From Calvatia gigantea (lineage: Eukaryota; Basidiomycota; Agaricomycetes; Agaricales; Lycoperdaceae): a stretch of DNA of 64,000 bases. Numbering within the stretch: the stretch's first letter is position 1; each line of letters opens with the position of its first letter. The stretch spans positions 62,001 to 126,000 of the forward strand of contig JACAAK010000013.1 of NCBI GenBank assembly GCA_025093985.1. Reading direction: 5' to 3'. The translations under genes were made by a program, and so were the position numbers. Below the pieces are notes generated by a model. The model was not told the origin of the DNA. It was given only the letters and a program-made list of their open reading frames with translations, and did not search any database. Shown piece by piece: positions 29,862-41,910 of the stretch.

Positions 29862-32800
29862 TAACCCAGAGGTAGACTGGAATAACGGAGAAATCAAGTT
29901 CACCCAATGTCCACCAAACTGTCAATTCCCCCACCGAAACATCCCCATCACAGAAAAAATACAGAGCATGGCCACTACAGAAGATTTATGGAAAGAAGAA
30001 GATGAACTTGACCTGACTAAACCAGAAGATCTACCAGACTATGTACAACCATTCACACATCTATTCAACAAAACAACATTCGACAAGCTTCCAGAATGAA
30101 CTGAATGGGACTACGAAATAACCCTAATAGAGGACACCCCAAAGGAGATAAGTACAGGGACATACAACATGACAGTCAAAGAACAGGACAAACTCAAAGC
30201 ATTCATCAAAGAAAACCTAGAATCGGGATGAATATGACCATCAAAATCCCCATACACAGCACCAATCTTCTTTATCCCCAAGAAAGATGGATCCAAGAGA
30301 TTAATTCAGGACTATAGATGATTAAACAACATGGTAATCAAGGACAAAACGCCGCTACCAAGAATTGGTGAGGTGATCAACAAGCTTGGAAAAGCCAAGT
30401 ATTTCAATAAACTCAACATCATTTGGGAGTATAACAATGTCAGGATCAAGGAAGGAGACGAATGGAAAGTGGCATTCCTCACCAACGAAGGGCTTTTTGA
30501 ACCAACAGTCATGTATTTTGGACTCAGCAACTCACTGGGGACCTTCTCCAGAATGATGACAAGCATCTTCCATGATCTCTTGCAAAATGGAGATGTTGTA
30601 AACTACATGGACAACTTCACCATTCCTGGCAATACCAAGGAACAGCTAAAAGAATGGACAATAGGATTCCTGGAGCGTGGAGCACAGTACAACCTATGTT
30701 TCAAACAAACCAAATGCATCTTTGATGCAGAAGAAATCCCTATGTTAGGAGTCAAAGTGGGACATGGGCAAATCGAAATGGAAGAAGAAAAAGTCAAATT
30801 AGTACGAAACTGGCCAGAACCCAAAAATACAAAAAGAGTAGAAAGATTCCTGGGCTTTGCCAACTACTACTGACATTTCATCAAGAACTTCAGCAAGATC
30901 GCAGGGCCACTAAACAAACTCAAGGGAGCAACCATATGGGAATGGAATCAAGAACACCAGGCAGCTTTTGATCATCTTAAAAAGTGCATCACTGAAGAAC
31001 CCATGCTAACCCTACTACAAAGACAAGGACAGTTCAAGGTAGAAGTTGACGCATCAGACTATGTGTTAGGAGGCGTGTTATCACAACTACAGGAAGCCAA
31101 ATAGCACCCAATCACCTTCACATCATGAACACTATCACCGGCAGAATGTAACTATGAAATATATGACAAAGAACTACTAGCCATCATCCATGCCCTGAAG
31201 GAATGGAGATACTACCTGCTAGATCCCAAAGAGAAATTTGAAATCTGGACTGATCATGAAAATCTAAAATACTACCAAGAACTGCAAAAACTGAATGGAT
31301 GACAAGCTCAATGGTACCTATGCTTACAAGACTATGACTTCATACTGTGACACGTACCCAGAAAAACAAACACAAAGGCCAACCTGTTGTCCCAGATCCA
31401 CCAAGTACCAGGAGGACAAGAAGGCAAACTAGTCACCATGATCCGAGAAAGCTGGCTGCAAACAGAAAACACAGACAATATGGTACTCTTACAAGCCGAA
31501 CTATTCCTCAAGCCAACATTCCTGGAACGAATCCGGAACAAGGCCCAGTGCAAGACAGCAGTTCTTACCAAACTGAGAAAGCTGGAGTCCAAGCTCACCG
31601 AAGACCACAGAATTATCTACAGACAAAATAGTGCATATGTCCCACCTGACCCAAAATTATGGGAAGAAATTCTGGCACAATATCACAACATCCTGGACGC
31701 AGGACACCCAGGTCAGCATAGGATGATGGAACTAATCAACCATGACTACTGGTGGCCAACAATGAGAAAAGATGTGAAGAGGTACATCCAGGGGTGCCAA
31801 GCCTGCCAGAGAAACAAAGCTAGAATAACACCACTCAAATCGCCACTTCATCCCCTCCCCATACCAAGTGGGCCTTGGGAAGAAATCAGCATCGACATGA
31901 TCAGGCCACTGCCTAAATCAGAAGGGAAGGATGCAATACTGGTCATTGTCGATAAATTCACAAAGATGATATAACTCATAGCAACAACAATGGACGTTTC
32001 ATCCAAAGACATCACAAGGATTTATCGAAACAAAATATGGAAGCTGCACAGCCTGCCAAGGAAAGTGCTAAGTGACCGAGAACCCCAGTTCACATCAGAA
32101 TTCACAAAGGAGCTATTCAAAGGGCTTGGCATAGAATGAAACCTATCCACAGCATATCACCCACAAACTGACAGACAAACAGAATGCATTAACAGAGAAG
32201 TGGAAACATACATCTGCCTGTACTGCAATTACGACCAAGACAACTGGGCAGAATGGCTCCCCATTGCAGAGTTCCAGTACAATGACAAATGACATGGAGG
32301 GACACAAGAGACCCCATTCTTCCTAAACTATGGGAGAAACCCATGGAAGGGCAAGAATGAACCAGCAACAAACAACCCCATTGCCACAGAGTTCCTACAA
32401 CACCTTCAGGCTGCCCGAGATAATGCCGCATCAGCACTATGGACATATCAAGAAAAGATGAAACAACAACACAACTGCAGCAAAACCCACATCACGACTT
32501 ATCAAACAGGTGATGTGGTATGGCTGGAAAACACCAACATCCATACCAATCAGACATCAAAGAAGCTAGGCCAAAAATGGTATGGACCTTTCCTTATTAA
32601 GGAAAAGATAGGAGAAGTGGCATACTGGCTAGCCCTACCAGAAGGATGGGCCATCCATAATGTATTCAATGAACAGCTCCTGACGCCAGCCCAAAGGCCG
32701 ATTCCAAGTCAAAAAAACCATAGTGCCCACCCGATCTCATCAATAATAAAGAAGAGTTGAATGGAAGAAATCCACAGACGAGAAAATGGAGGTTATCAAT

Positions 32801-33089
32801 TCCTGTCCATTGGAAGGGGAGAATGAGAAATATGGACATAGAATCACCTGACAAATGCTCAAGATGCAATGCAGTTCCGAAGAGCATCAAGGATATTCAT
32901 AAAAGGTGGGTAGAGAACCAAAATCACCACCAAGAAGAAATTAACAGACATGCTCCTCCAAGCAACATGTCATATTTGTTCCCTTGTCCACCCCACCCAA
33001 CCAATCACTATTCCCCTTCAGACCAGAACACAAGTCCTGCCCCCAGGCATTATTCACCTACACCTGCCACCCCAGAAGGGGCTCCTTGA
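29862..33089 (+). pseudogene. pol: TE9: chromovirus pol fragment, plus strand
   Basis: Starts abruptly inside protease (NPEVDWNNGEIKFT); no gag or LTR. RT: TAPIFFIPKKDGSKR (30255-30300), FGLSNSLGTFSRMM (30520-30560) and NYMDNF (30602-30619; YMDN instead of YMDD). Thumb LLGVKVGHG-like near 30740. RNase H KVEVDASDYVLGG (31038-31075) and YDKELLAIIHALKEW. Integrase HPGQHRMMELINHDYWW, CQACQRNK (about 31800), D in ISIDMIRPLP (about 31890), D in LSDREPQF (about 32075) and E in QTECINRE (about 32185). Tail WLENTNIHTNQTSKKL and a decayed chromodomain (GGYQFL, 32785-32800). Nearly every stop is TGA at an expected Arg. Confidence 0.9.
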
Positions 33090-33359
33090 TCCCTGGAAAA
33101 TGTTACAAGGCCACCAAAGAAAATGGAATACTCTCAAAACAGCAGCTAGTCATCAAGGACATGCCTTGCACGCATGCATCTGCACGGACATGTAGCAGGG
33201 TTTCAATCTTCCTTATCCACTACCAGCACATCCCTGCCATTTCCATCCCGTGAATCAACTCACACCCAGCAAAAGACCTGTCCACATCCTCCAATCAACG
33301 TCCGGACTAAATATTCCAACACTGAATGCTGAGTTTCTAAAGCCTTTGTCAATAACTTA
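33090..33359. other. Unassigned stretch between TE9 and TE10
   Basis: Continuation beyond the TE9 chromodomain with no convincing match to ORF3 of TE8/TE13 in any frame. It ends where the minus-strand chromodomain end of TE10 begins. No LTR, no target duplication and no repeat was seen. It may be decayed TE9 3' sequence. Confidence 0.4.
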
Positions 33360-36343
33360 CATGGGTATCCTCTGGATGCCTCTTTTAGTAATCTGCTATT
33401 GTGTCTTGAGCATTTGTCAGGTTTGACTCTGCTGTCCACATATCATCCTCATTGTCATAACCCTTCCAGTGTACCAGGAATTGATAGCCCCATCCTTGTT
33501 TTTGTCATTCTCAGATCTCTTCTACCTCATATTCCTCTTCATTATTGATGATCACTGGCTCAGGCGCTGGTACTTTCCGCTGTCTTGGGAATGCTGCTTT
33601 CTGTACCAGAGTTAACAACTGCTCATTAAACACATCATGGATGGCCCATCCTTCTGGTAGTGTAAGCCGGTATGCCACCTTCCCTATCTTTTCCTTGCTT
33701 TAGAAAGGCCCATACCATTTCTGGCCTAGCTTCTTTGATGGCTGATTGGTATGGATATTTGCGTTTTCTAGCCATACTTCATTGCTGATTTGATATCACA
33801 TTGTGTGCAGCTTGCTGTTGTCGTGGGTCTGTTTCATCTTTTCCTAATATGATTATAATGCTACTGCAGAGTTCTCTCTTGTATTCCATAGTTGTTTCAG
33901 GAATTCAGTGCTACTGGGGTTGTTCATTACTCCATGGTCTTTCCCTTTCCAGGAGTATCATCCATAATTGAGGTAGAATGGTGTTTTCTGTGTTCCACTG
34001 TGCTTCTTGTCATTGTACTGGAATTTGGCCATGGGTAGCCAATTTACCCAGTTGTTTTGTTCATAGTTGCAGTATAGGCAAAGGTACGTTTCAACTTCTC
34101 AGTTGATTCATTCCATTTGTCTGTCTGTTTGGGGATGGTAGGCCATTGATAGAGTCTATTCTATTCTTAATCCTTTGAACAATTCCCTGGTAAATTCTGA
34201 TGTGAACTGTGGTCCTCGGTCACTGAGGACTTTCTGTGGCATTCCATGTAGCTTCCATATCTCATTCCTGTAAAGCTGTGCAATTTCTTTTGATAATACA
34301 TCTGTTTTTGTCAGCATGAGTCATATCATTTTTGTAAACCAGTCAACAACTACCAGGATGGCATCTTTTCCTTTCAATTCTGGCAGTGGCCCAATGAGGT
34401 TGATGCTTATTTCTTCCCATGGCCCATTCGGTATTGGGAGTGGGTGTAGTGGTGTTTTCAATGGCATTATGCAAGGTTTGTTCCTTTGACAGTTCTGACA
34501 TCCTTTGACATATTTTCTGGCATTGTTTCATATGGATGGCCACCAATAGTCCCTGGTAATTAGTTTGATCATCCTATGTTGCCCTGGATGTCCTGCATCT
34601 GGTGCATCATGATATTGTTGCAGGATTTCTTCATGAAGTATGGGGTCCAGTGGCACATACATGCTGTTTTCCCTGTAGATGATTCCATTATGTTCTGTGA
34701 TGTTGGATTCTTTGTTTAGAAGTTTCACAGTGACACTCATATCCCTCCAGTGATTTGCTTTTATCCAGTCCATGAATGTCAGTGTGATGAATAGTTCTGT
34801 GCAGAGCAGAATGGATTCTTCGGATTCTTCTTTGTTTTCTGATTTGTCTTGTAGCCAACTTTTCTGGATCATGGTGATTACTCCATTGTCTTCTTCATCT
34901 GGTTCTTGGCAAATTCTGGACAATAAGTCTGCTTTTGTGTTTGTCTTGCCTGGCACATGTTGTAGTGTGAAGTCATAGTCCTGTAATCTTAGGTACCATC
35001 TTGCTTGTCATCCATTAAGCTTCTGGGGTTCTCTGTAGTACTTGAGATTTTCATGGTTGGTCTAGATTTCAAATTTCTCCTCTGTATCTAGTAGATAGTG
35101 TCGCCATTCTTTTAGGGCATGGATAATGGCCAGTAATTCTTTGTCATAGATTTCATAGTTTTGTTCTGCTGGGGAGAGTGTCCATAATGTGAATGCAATT
35201 GGGTGCCATTTCTTGTCTTGTTCTTGTGATAGGACTCCTCCTAGTGCATAGTTTGAGGCATTGACTTCTACTCAGAATTGTCCCTTCCTTTGTGGCAGCA
35301 TCAAGGTAGGTTCTTCCATAATTCGTTGTTTTAATTCATCGAATGCTGATTGGTGTTCTTCTTCCCATTTCCATTCAACAGCTCCTTTGAGCTGGTTGAG
35401 TGGGGTCACAATTTTACTGAAGTTCTTGATAAACTGGCAGTAGTAATTTGTGAAGTCTAGGAAGTGTTCCACTCCCTTTTTGTTTTTGGGTTCTGGCCAA
35501 TCTTGTATGGCCTTGACTTTCTCCTCCTCCATTTCAATGTGTCCGTGCCCTATTTTTACTCCTAGCATGGGAATTTCCTCAGTGTCAAATATGCACTTTG
35601 TCCATTTAAAACAGAGGTTGTACTCAGCTGTTCATGTCAAGAACTATATTGTCCTTTCTTTTAGTTGTTCCTTGGTGTCCCCTGGGATCATGAAGTCATC
35701 CATGTAGTTTATAATATCTCTGTTTTGTAGCAGGTCCCAGAAGATGCTTGTCATCATCCTGGAGAATGTTCTGGGTGAGTTGCTAAGCCCGAAAATACAT
35801 TATGGTTGGCTTGAACAGTCCTTCATTGGTCAAAAATTCTGCTTTCCATTCATCTCCTTCCTTAATTCTGACATTGTTGTATCCCCAAATGATGTCGAGC
35901 TTGTTAAAGTATTTTGCTTTTCCCAATTTGTCAATGACTTCTCCAATTCTGGGTAGTGGTGTTTTGTTCTTTACTACTATGTTGTTTAATTGTCTGTAGT
36001 CCTGGATTAATTGTTTTGAACTGTCCTTCTTTGGTATGAAGAAGGTGGGGGCTGCATATGGAGATTTTGATGGTCATATGCATCCTGACTCGAGGTTTTC
36101 CTTGATGAAAGACTTGAGTTTGTCCTGTTCCTTGATTGTCATGTTGTATGTCCCAGCACTTATTTCCTTGGATGCATCCTCAGTTAGGATTATTTCATGG
36201 TCCCATTCTGTTTGTTGTGGTAGCTTATTGAAGGTTGTTTTGTTAAACAGGTGTGTGAATGGCTGAATGTAGTCTGGCAGATCTGCTAGTTCAGTTGGGT
36301 CTGGCTTGTCTTCTTCTTCCCATACATCTTCTGTGATGGTCAT
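33360..36343 (-). pseudogene. pol: TE10 pol: RT, RNase H, integrase, chromodomain
   Basis: Minus-strand readings. The protease-RT linker has TEDVWEEEDKPDPTEL (36290-36343), then ESGCI and KTPLPRIGEVIDKLGKAKYF. RT catalytic NYMDDFMIPG (about 35690-35715) is intact as YMDD. Thumb MLGVKIGHGHIEMEEEKVK (35510-35568). RNase H VNASNYALGG-like (about 35250) and KELLAIIHALKEWRHYLL (about 35110). Integrase GHPGQHRMIKLITRDYWWP (34540-34600), then CQNCQRN and SINLIGPLPE, where the usual first catalytic Asp appears as Asn (about 34395). Chromodomain-like YQFLVHWKGY (about 33460). Stops and frameshifts near 35800, 35440 and 34527. Confidence 0.83.
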
Positions 36344-36346
36344 GCT

Positions 36347-36784
36347 TCAGATTTTTTGGGCAACCTGGATATTCTGGTATGGAAAGTGGTAGTCTGGTGG
36401 GCATCGGGTGAATTTGATTTCTCCTTTTTTCCAGTCCACTTCAGGGTTATGTTTGATCAACCAGTTGTGTCCTAGGAATATTTCTGCTCTGTCTTGGAGT
36501 TGAACTACTGATGCTTCAATTGTCTCCTTATGTCCTTTGATCTCCATCTCGATAGTGGCTGTTTCCATGACCTTTCCTCCTTGATTTGTTGTTCTGTCAG
36601 TGTTGAGGACTGTGATTTCTTGTTTTAGTTTTTTCATGGGGATTTGTTCTTCATCTACAAGTTTTTTGCTGATGCTGCTGGTGGTGCATCCTGAATCAAT
36701 GATGGTGTCAACTGTGATTTCTTTGTCTGGAGTTTGGATGGTCCCCTTTAGGTTTAATTTGCACTTTTGTTTCTGAGGAATCAT
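36347..36784 (-). pseudogene. pol: TE10 pol: protease
   Basis: Minus-strand reading from MIPQKQKCKLNLKGT (36784) with the retropepsin site TIIDSGCTTSSIS (about 36690), then LQDRAEIFLGHNWLIKHNP (about 36450-36500). This is the complete protease version that TE8 and TE14 have lost. The frame is -1 relative to gag. Confidence 0.88.
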
Positions 36785-36894
36785 GTAGCATTTTTCTGAT
36801 ATCCTAGATATAGTTTGTTTGACTCGTGAGGTAGCGTCTACTCAGAGTCTTCAGAAAAATCCTTCTGTTCTCCTGGGCTGGTTTCTTCTACTGC

Positions 36895-37980
36895 TCAGAT
36901 TTGTACTTTCTTGGGTGCAGTGCAAACTTTGGCGATATGACCTGTTTTTCCACAGTTGTAACAGGTTAGCCCCTTGGGCTTCTTGTAGTCCTTGGTAATG
37001 TGGCCGAAAACGCCATAATTGTAGCATTTTGGTTTCCCCTTTGCATTGAAGATGTGGCATCTGCTGCCTATCTCCATTGGTTCTCCCATTCCTCCATAGG
37101 TTGTTCTGGTGTTAGTTTTCTTATCTCCTTGGTATTCTGATACTTCATACCCCTGTCCCACAGCGAGAATGGCTTCCATCCATTCTGTATAGGTATCTGG
37201 TCTGGTGCTAGGTAGGTAGCCTGTGATGGTATAGATGATGTCCTGCCTGGCATTCTTCTTGAGCAAGAACATTGCATGTTTGTTGTCTGTTTTTGTCTTG
37301 CTTTTTAGGACTTGGAATTCAATTAGATAGTTGGCTGTGTTTTTGTTCCCTTGCTTGAACTTCTCGATTTGCCATTCCACTTTGCTGTTCGAGGCATCAT
37401 CAGAGAAAGTCTTTCTAAAGTCCTCAGAGAATGCTTTTCAATCTACCAAGTCTTCTCCATCTAGGATTTGTGGGGCCTTCATGGCCACATAGGCTCCTGC
37501 TGTTCCTCTTCTTAGCCTGGCTAAGACTGCTATAGCCTTGTCATCTGCTAAAACTATTTTGTTGAATTTCATGAAGAGCATCATTGCTCTCCACCAGTCA
37601 TCGAATTTGGTATGGGTACTGTCAAAAAATCCAGGGTCTGGCACTAAGCCTTTCCCACTGGGTGCTGTTGTAAGTACTACTGTATTGTTAGTTATATCAG
37701 AGCTGGTTTCTGATTCTGTTTTGTCTGAGCTTGATTCATCTGATTTCTCCTATCTTGGGTTCTCCTGATGGGTTAACTCTTTCTCTGCTAGGTTGAGTTT
37801 GTTTAGAAGTTCTGATAGTACTTCTTCTTCTGCTAGGTTTGCTCCAGATTCGTTGTGTGTTTCTCCAGTTGGTTCTTCAGGTACTTTGGGGTTCCCTGTT
37901 TCTTCTTTGTCCAATGTTTTGGATTCGTCATTGGTGACTTTGAGATTTGGTTCTCTGTATTTGTCTGGGTTCGAGCTCAT
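36895..37980 (-). pseudogene. gag: TE10 gag
   Basis: Minus-strand Gag from ATG 37980 (MSSNPDKYREPNLK). Core FFDSTHTKFDDWWRAMMLFM (about 37570-37630). Knuckle 1 is CYNYGVFGHITKDY, with two Cys changed to Tyr by G-to-A; knuckle 2 is [14 protein letters not shown], intact (36920-37030). Stops near 37745 and 37437. Confidence 0.88.
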
Positions 37981-38058
37981 ATACTAGCTTCTGGATTGTC
38001 TTTGTTCAGGTCTGTTTCAGCCTACTCCTTGCAAGGTGAGGTGAGGATGCTTACTAAA

Positions 38059-38362
38059 TGTTATGACCTTAGTCTGGCAGGACCTCAGGTTGCAGCTTGG
38101 GCTAAGTCTTGAGGACAAGTAAGGGGAGAGAACAAAGGTGGTTAAGTGTACCAAATACAGTAGATGTATGTACACTTAAATAGAGGAGGACATCCAGTTG
38201 AATGGATGGGGTAACTACATAAAATGTCTGATCAGGCTGGCATAGTAGTTAACATGAGTTAGAGCCAGAGATCACTCAACAGGAATAGCTGGAACAGGTG
38301 TACTAATAGACAAGAATGCAGATGTAGACAGAGTACAACTTGATCAGTGGAAAACCATAATA
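38059..38362 (-). repeat. TE10 5' LTR (LF family, 304 bp)
   Basis: Ends TGTTATGACC and CCATAATA (terminal CA changed to TA). The adjacent TE6 bases are GTGTA; no matching copy is seen at 29862. Confidence 0.88.
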
Positions 38363-38954
38363 GTGTACGATTGTACAGGTGCACTGCTGTTCGAGTTGCA
38401 AACTCCTACCATGATGCAGGTAGACAAGCCTGATATAACATAGAGTTGCTCTTATCAAGGATGGTGCGATTCAAATGCTCAGCTCAACTGTTCTGTTGAT
38501 GAACATTGGGAGTGGAGGTCTTGTGTAATATTCCTCTTTCTGCAAAGAATGCCTGTAGTTTAGTGTTGACATATTCTCCTCCATTATTGGTGTAGAATTT
38601 CTTCATATGCAAACCTGAAATGTTCTCCAATTGATTGATCAAATCAATGAGGCATTGTGGTGTCTCTGCCTTTGACTTCAGCAGGACCACAAACACTTGA
38701 GAGGAATGGTCATCAAGCAATGTCATTATCCATTTAAATTTATGGTATGAAATGACAGGCATTTCCAGAAGATCTGAGTGATACTGCTCAAAGATTGATT
38801 CTGCTTGCAGAGGTTGGGACAGAAAGGGGATTTTGGTCATCTTCCCTTTAGTGCATCCTGAGCAGGGAGTATCACTGACTTTCAGAGGTACATAGGTAAT
38901 GTCTTGCACACTGTCTGCTAGCTTAGACAATACTTTATTGGAAGGGTGTCCCAT
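38363..38954 (-). pseudogene. pol: TE6 pol: integrase core
   Basis: Minus-strand reading MGHPSNKVLSKLADSV (38954), then CSGCTKGKM, the copia pre-integrase zinc motif. Catalytic D in YHSDLLEMPV (about 38790). The second catalytic site reads TNNGGEY at 38576-38594 where TDNGGEY is expected, a G-to-A change that would remove the catalytic Asp. HKTSTPNVHQQNS follows, then a stop, then EHLNRTILDKSNSML and AVHLYNRT up to TE10. Confidence 0.88.
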
Positions 38955-39621
38955 TCAATGATGCCATAATTTGTGAATTTGAGTGTCATTAGCTCTCAAA
39001 GCATGCAGCAGAGTGTCAGTCTCATTAATGAGGTGCATCTTGCAAATATGTGTTTGACCTCCATGCACAGGTGTCACTGAGAGGATGGCTCATCCAGTTT
39101 CATTCTGGAACATAGTCCCTAAGAGAAAGCTCTTGACTGAATGCTTTCCTGTATGGATGATTTACATTGAGCTCATCAATCTTTCCTTGAATTCTTTAAT
39201 ATAGAAGACAGGGAACAATTGAGAGGTTGACTTCCATACTTCCTGCATTTTAATGTCCAAGACATCATGTTCAAAGAGAACAGATCCTTGGGCTAAGAGA
39301 ATACTAATTCCTCCATCAGCAACTTAACAAGACCCATAGTTTCCAGATTGGAAGGACTCGAAGTCTTTCAGCTCAAAGGTGATGTGTAACATTGCACCTG
39401 AGTCTACAACCCATGAAATATCTCTTGACATGTTGAAAGGATGGTTGTGTATCCCAAGTGTTTGGGATACAGTCTCAAGTTTATTCCCTAATAGTTTCTC
39501 ATTGGTTTGTGCCAATAGATCTCTATCTCTCATAGTCATCCTCACAGATTCTTCTGGCTCAGACCAAGGGTCAGCAGTAAAAGCAGGGGAAAGCAAGTAA
39601 TTAAATTTGGGCTATAACTGC
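38955..39621 (-). pseudogene. pol: TE6 pol: protease and pre-integrase linker
   Basis: Minus-strand copia protease ISWVVDSGAMLHITFELKDF near 39370-39425, the DSGA form typical of copia. Upstream (39430-39596) is a linker with DLLAQTNEKLLG. The linker from 39320 to 38955 shows decayed LLHALRAND and GWHH-like readings without a long frame. Confidence 0.82.
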
Positions 39622-39968
39622 TGTAAGGGCAACCCACAGTCCAAGTGGCTCAGGGACATGAAGCTCTCATGAGTTGGGTGAAGCAGACAAGTGGATAACT
39701 GCAGGGGAATCCTTAGTTATATTACAAACATGTATACAGACTACTTACCTATGGGGGAATTCTTAGAGAATCAGATAAGGATCCCCTGCAAGTGTACAGG
39801 TGGATATATACTACTTTACTGTCTATTGTCCTATTGTTTCACTATGTATGTAAGTCCATCATTGTCCTTCGGGATCTCCAGTTGTTGTTCATGTCTGTGC
39901 AGCTAAGTACAGATGAGGACTAAGGGTTGGGGGACAGTCCAGGGAGACTGCTGGGGGTTGCCCTGACA
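39622..39968 (-). repeat. Solo LTR (LZ family, 347 bp) in TE6
   Basis: Plus ends TGTAAGGGCAACC and TTGCCCTGACA. Flanks ACTGC (39617-39621) and GCTGC (39969-39973) differ by one A/G transition. Same family and length as the TE5 LTRs. Confidence 0.87.
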
Positions 39969-41429
39969 GCTGCCATCTAATAGGCAACTACACAGGACAT
40001 CTAATTACTGGGACAGTGTGTACAGCATCTACATAGCTGCAGTCTGGTCTTCTATGACCATCTCATACCAGTTTTGACTGGATTACCACTGGTCTATCAG
40101 TATGTCTCCATTCCTCTTTATCTCTGCAACTTCTCCTATTATGGCATCCAGCTCCAGAGCAGACATCCCTTGGGTTTGCAGGGTGCCATCCCATCAATCG
40201 ACAGGACTGTAATGAAGCTAAATTAGATTTATGAGATTTAAAGGGGGCTTGTATATACCTAGATGGTCCATCCTCTCCAACATCCTCATTATCACTATCT
40301 TCCAAGTATACGAGGTCAGGTGAAGTCACATATGGCAACTCAATGCAGGCAGTTTCCTTGGCAGGTCTGAAGATTGGAGATCTCCATGGATCAACTTCTT
40401 CAACCTTCTTCACCTCTTCATCCCTATCAATCTCATCAAAGTTGGTCACCAGCTTGAAATTAAGCCACTCCTCATACTTCTTCATCACCTAGTCCTTTGT
40501 TTTCTGAAAGGACCAGCAGCAGTAAGAGGGAGCCTCAGAGACAACGGAGCACATGGAGGAAGCCTCAACATGTGAGGTGAAATCTACATCTTGTGCCTGG
40601 TAGGCACTTTGCTTCTTGCCCCTGCCATGAGGGTGGTGCTTCTTCTTCTTCTCATTGCCCTCCTACTGTCCTTGCAGATGTTGGGTGAAGGATTTCTGCT
40701 GCTGCTACTGTGGACAGGACTGCTGCTACTACCCTTGCAGGCACTGCTGCTGCCTCTGCTGTGGATATTGGGGGTGGCCACTGTGGTTGAAAGAGTGGTT
40801 CACACCAGCTGAGACATTCTGCTGGTATGCAGAGAGCACAGTGGTACAGTATGAGTGGAAGTGAGGGTGAAGGTATTAAGGGTGGTGAGTGCCACCAGCA
40901 AGGTTTGTGTAATGGACTGGTAGGAAGGGGGAAGCAACTTTATAAGGATCATGGCACAGAGGGAATCATGGATATTGATTCCTCCATCACTTAGGAGCTG
41001 GAACTGTTGCTCCAACTTGACAATCTTAGGAGCTGGGTCTTTGTCCATCAGACACTCAAATGTAACTGTCTTCAGGAACGTTGCATAGCCAGTAGAAGGG
41101 GTCAGGGCACCATAGGTGTTAGCCAAATGGTTCCAGAGTGCCCTTGCAGTACCATGTCTATGGTTTATTATGGAGCCTGAGAGACAAGACTCCAAGATGC
41201 CAAGAGAGTGTGACTCCAGTGAGTTGTACATAATCAACTCCTGCAGCATAAAAGCAGCAATAGTTGTGGTGGTTGTGGGAGCTCTGCCAGTCACATCCCA
41301 GCATGAGTAGGGAAGGGATTGTTGGCCTTGAGCACAGAAGTACATACAGACCTTGATCATCCAGACATTATAGTTGGAGTATCCAACTAAGGTGGGGAGA
41401 GTAAAGTTGACATTGTTAACATTAGCCAT
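39969..41429 (-). pseudogene. gag: TE6 gag
   Basis: Copia Gag, minus strand, from ATG 41429 (MANVNNVNFTLPTLVGYSNY). Core: YNVWMIKVCMYF, ALWNHLANTYG and KIVKLEQQFQLL, the UBN2-like capsid. The frame is open to 40800. A Gln/Ala/His-rich stretch (40600-40790) and an acidic C-terminal reading with LEDSDNEDVGEDGPS (40260-40310) follow in other frames. No intact CCHC knuckle was found. Confidence 0.83.
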
Positions 41430-41615
41430 TGTATCTGGATATCAACCATTTATCAGTAATATGTTTGACAGTGAATGTGTGGAAGCATGCATCAATGACA
41501 TGGACCAGGAATCGAGGAGGCCCAAGAGGGACTGCTCATTCAGGTTGTAACAACAACACCTTTCTCAAGTGTTTGTTCCAGCACCTGTAAGGCAGTACAA
41601 AGCAAGAGGCAGTCA

Positions 41616-41627
41616 GGGCCCATAACC
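41616..41627 (-). other. TE6 primer binding site, half-tRNA-iMet type
   Basis: The minus strand reads GGTTATGGGCCC immediately after the LTR, identical to TE2 and TE12. Confidence 0.85.
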
Positions 41628-41667
41628 TGTTGAGACAATAACTACCACCAGCTAAAAGCACAGTGTA

Positions 41668-41910
41668 TATTAGGACAGAAAAGTGACCACACCAGGGATT
41701 GAACCTGGGACTACCTGGAATTGCATCAGGAGCTCTAACCACTGAGCTACATGGCCTGGTTACAAGGGGAACTGGTAAGTCATATACATACTACCAGGGC
41801 TGGGACTTAACTTCCCTCTCCTGGCACACTCCAGGGACTGGTGCACTATGGAGGCATGGAATAGTTCAGAGGACCCTGACCTGTCAAGTGACTTGACCCA
41901 TCATCACTTA
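41668..41910 (-). mobile_element. SINE-like 243-bp insertion carrying a tRNA-like promoter
   Basis: Flanked by the 8-bp duplication ACAGTGTA (41660-41667 and 41911-41918), which is single in the other LTR of TE6. On the minus strand the tRNA-like part is at the 3' end and about 155 bp of unrelated sequence precedes it, containing a short palindrome around TCAAGTCACTTGA. tRNA-derived SINEs normally have the tRNA at the 5' end, so the arrangement is odd. Confidence 0.72.
41685..41756 (-). ncRNA. tRNA-like sequence with A and B boxes and T4 terminator
   Basis: 72 nt. The acceptor arms GGCCATG and TGTGGTC pair at 7 of 7 positions including three G-U. The D arm GCTC/GAGC is perfect, the T arm CCAGG/CCTGG is perfect with TTCAATC loop, and the anticodon stem pairs 4 of 5. 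A box TAGCTCAGTGG, B box GGTTCAATCCC. TTTT follows 2 bases after the last paired base (41679-41682). The loop TGCAATT has G at position 33 and T at 37, which are not canonical, so I regard it as a pol III promoter or decayed tRNA, not a working tRNA gene. Confidence 0.72.

Larger units (their letters stand above)
33360..38362 (-). mobile_element. TE10: chromovirus, minus strand, 3' end lost
   Basis: 5' LTR 38059-38362, gag 36895-37980, protease 36347-36784, RT to integrase 33860-36343 and chromodomain to about 33360. The 3' LTR and any ORF3 are absent; the element faces TE9 head to head at the 3' sides. It belongs to the TE8 family but is only about 80 percent similar to TE9 by eye, so the pair is not a recent inverted duplication. 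Confidence 0.88.

Noticed and set aside
33090..33359. ORF3 remnant in TE9
   Set aside because: No shared block with TE8 or TE13 could be found in any frame.
41685..41756. Functional tRNA gene
   Set aside because: Anticodon loop has G33 and T37 and one mismatch in the stem, and it lies in a duplicated-flank insertion inside an LTR.
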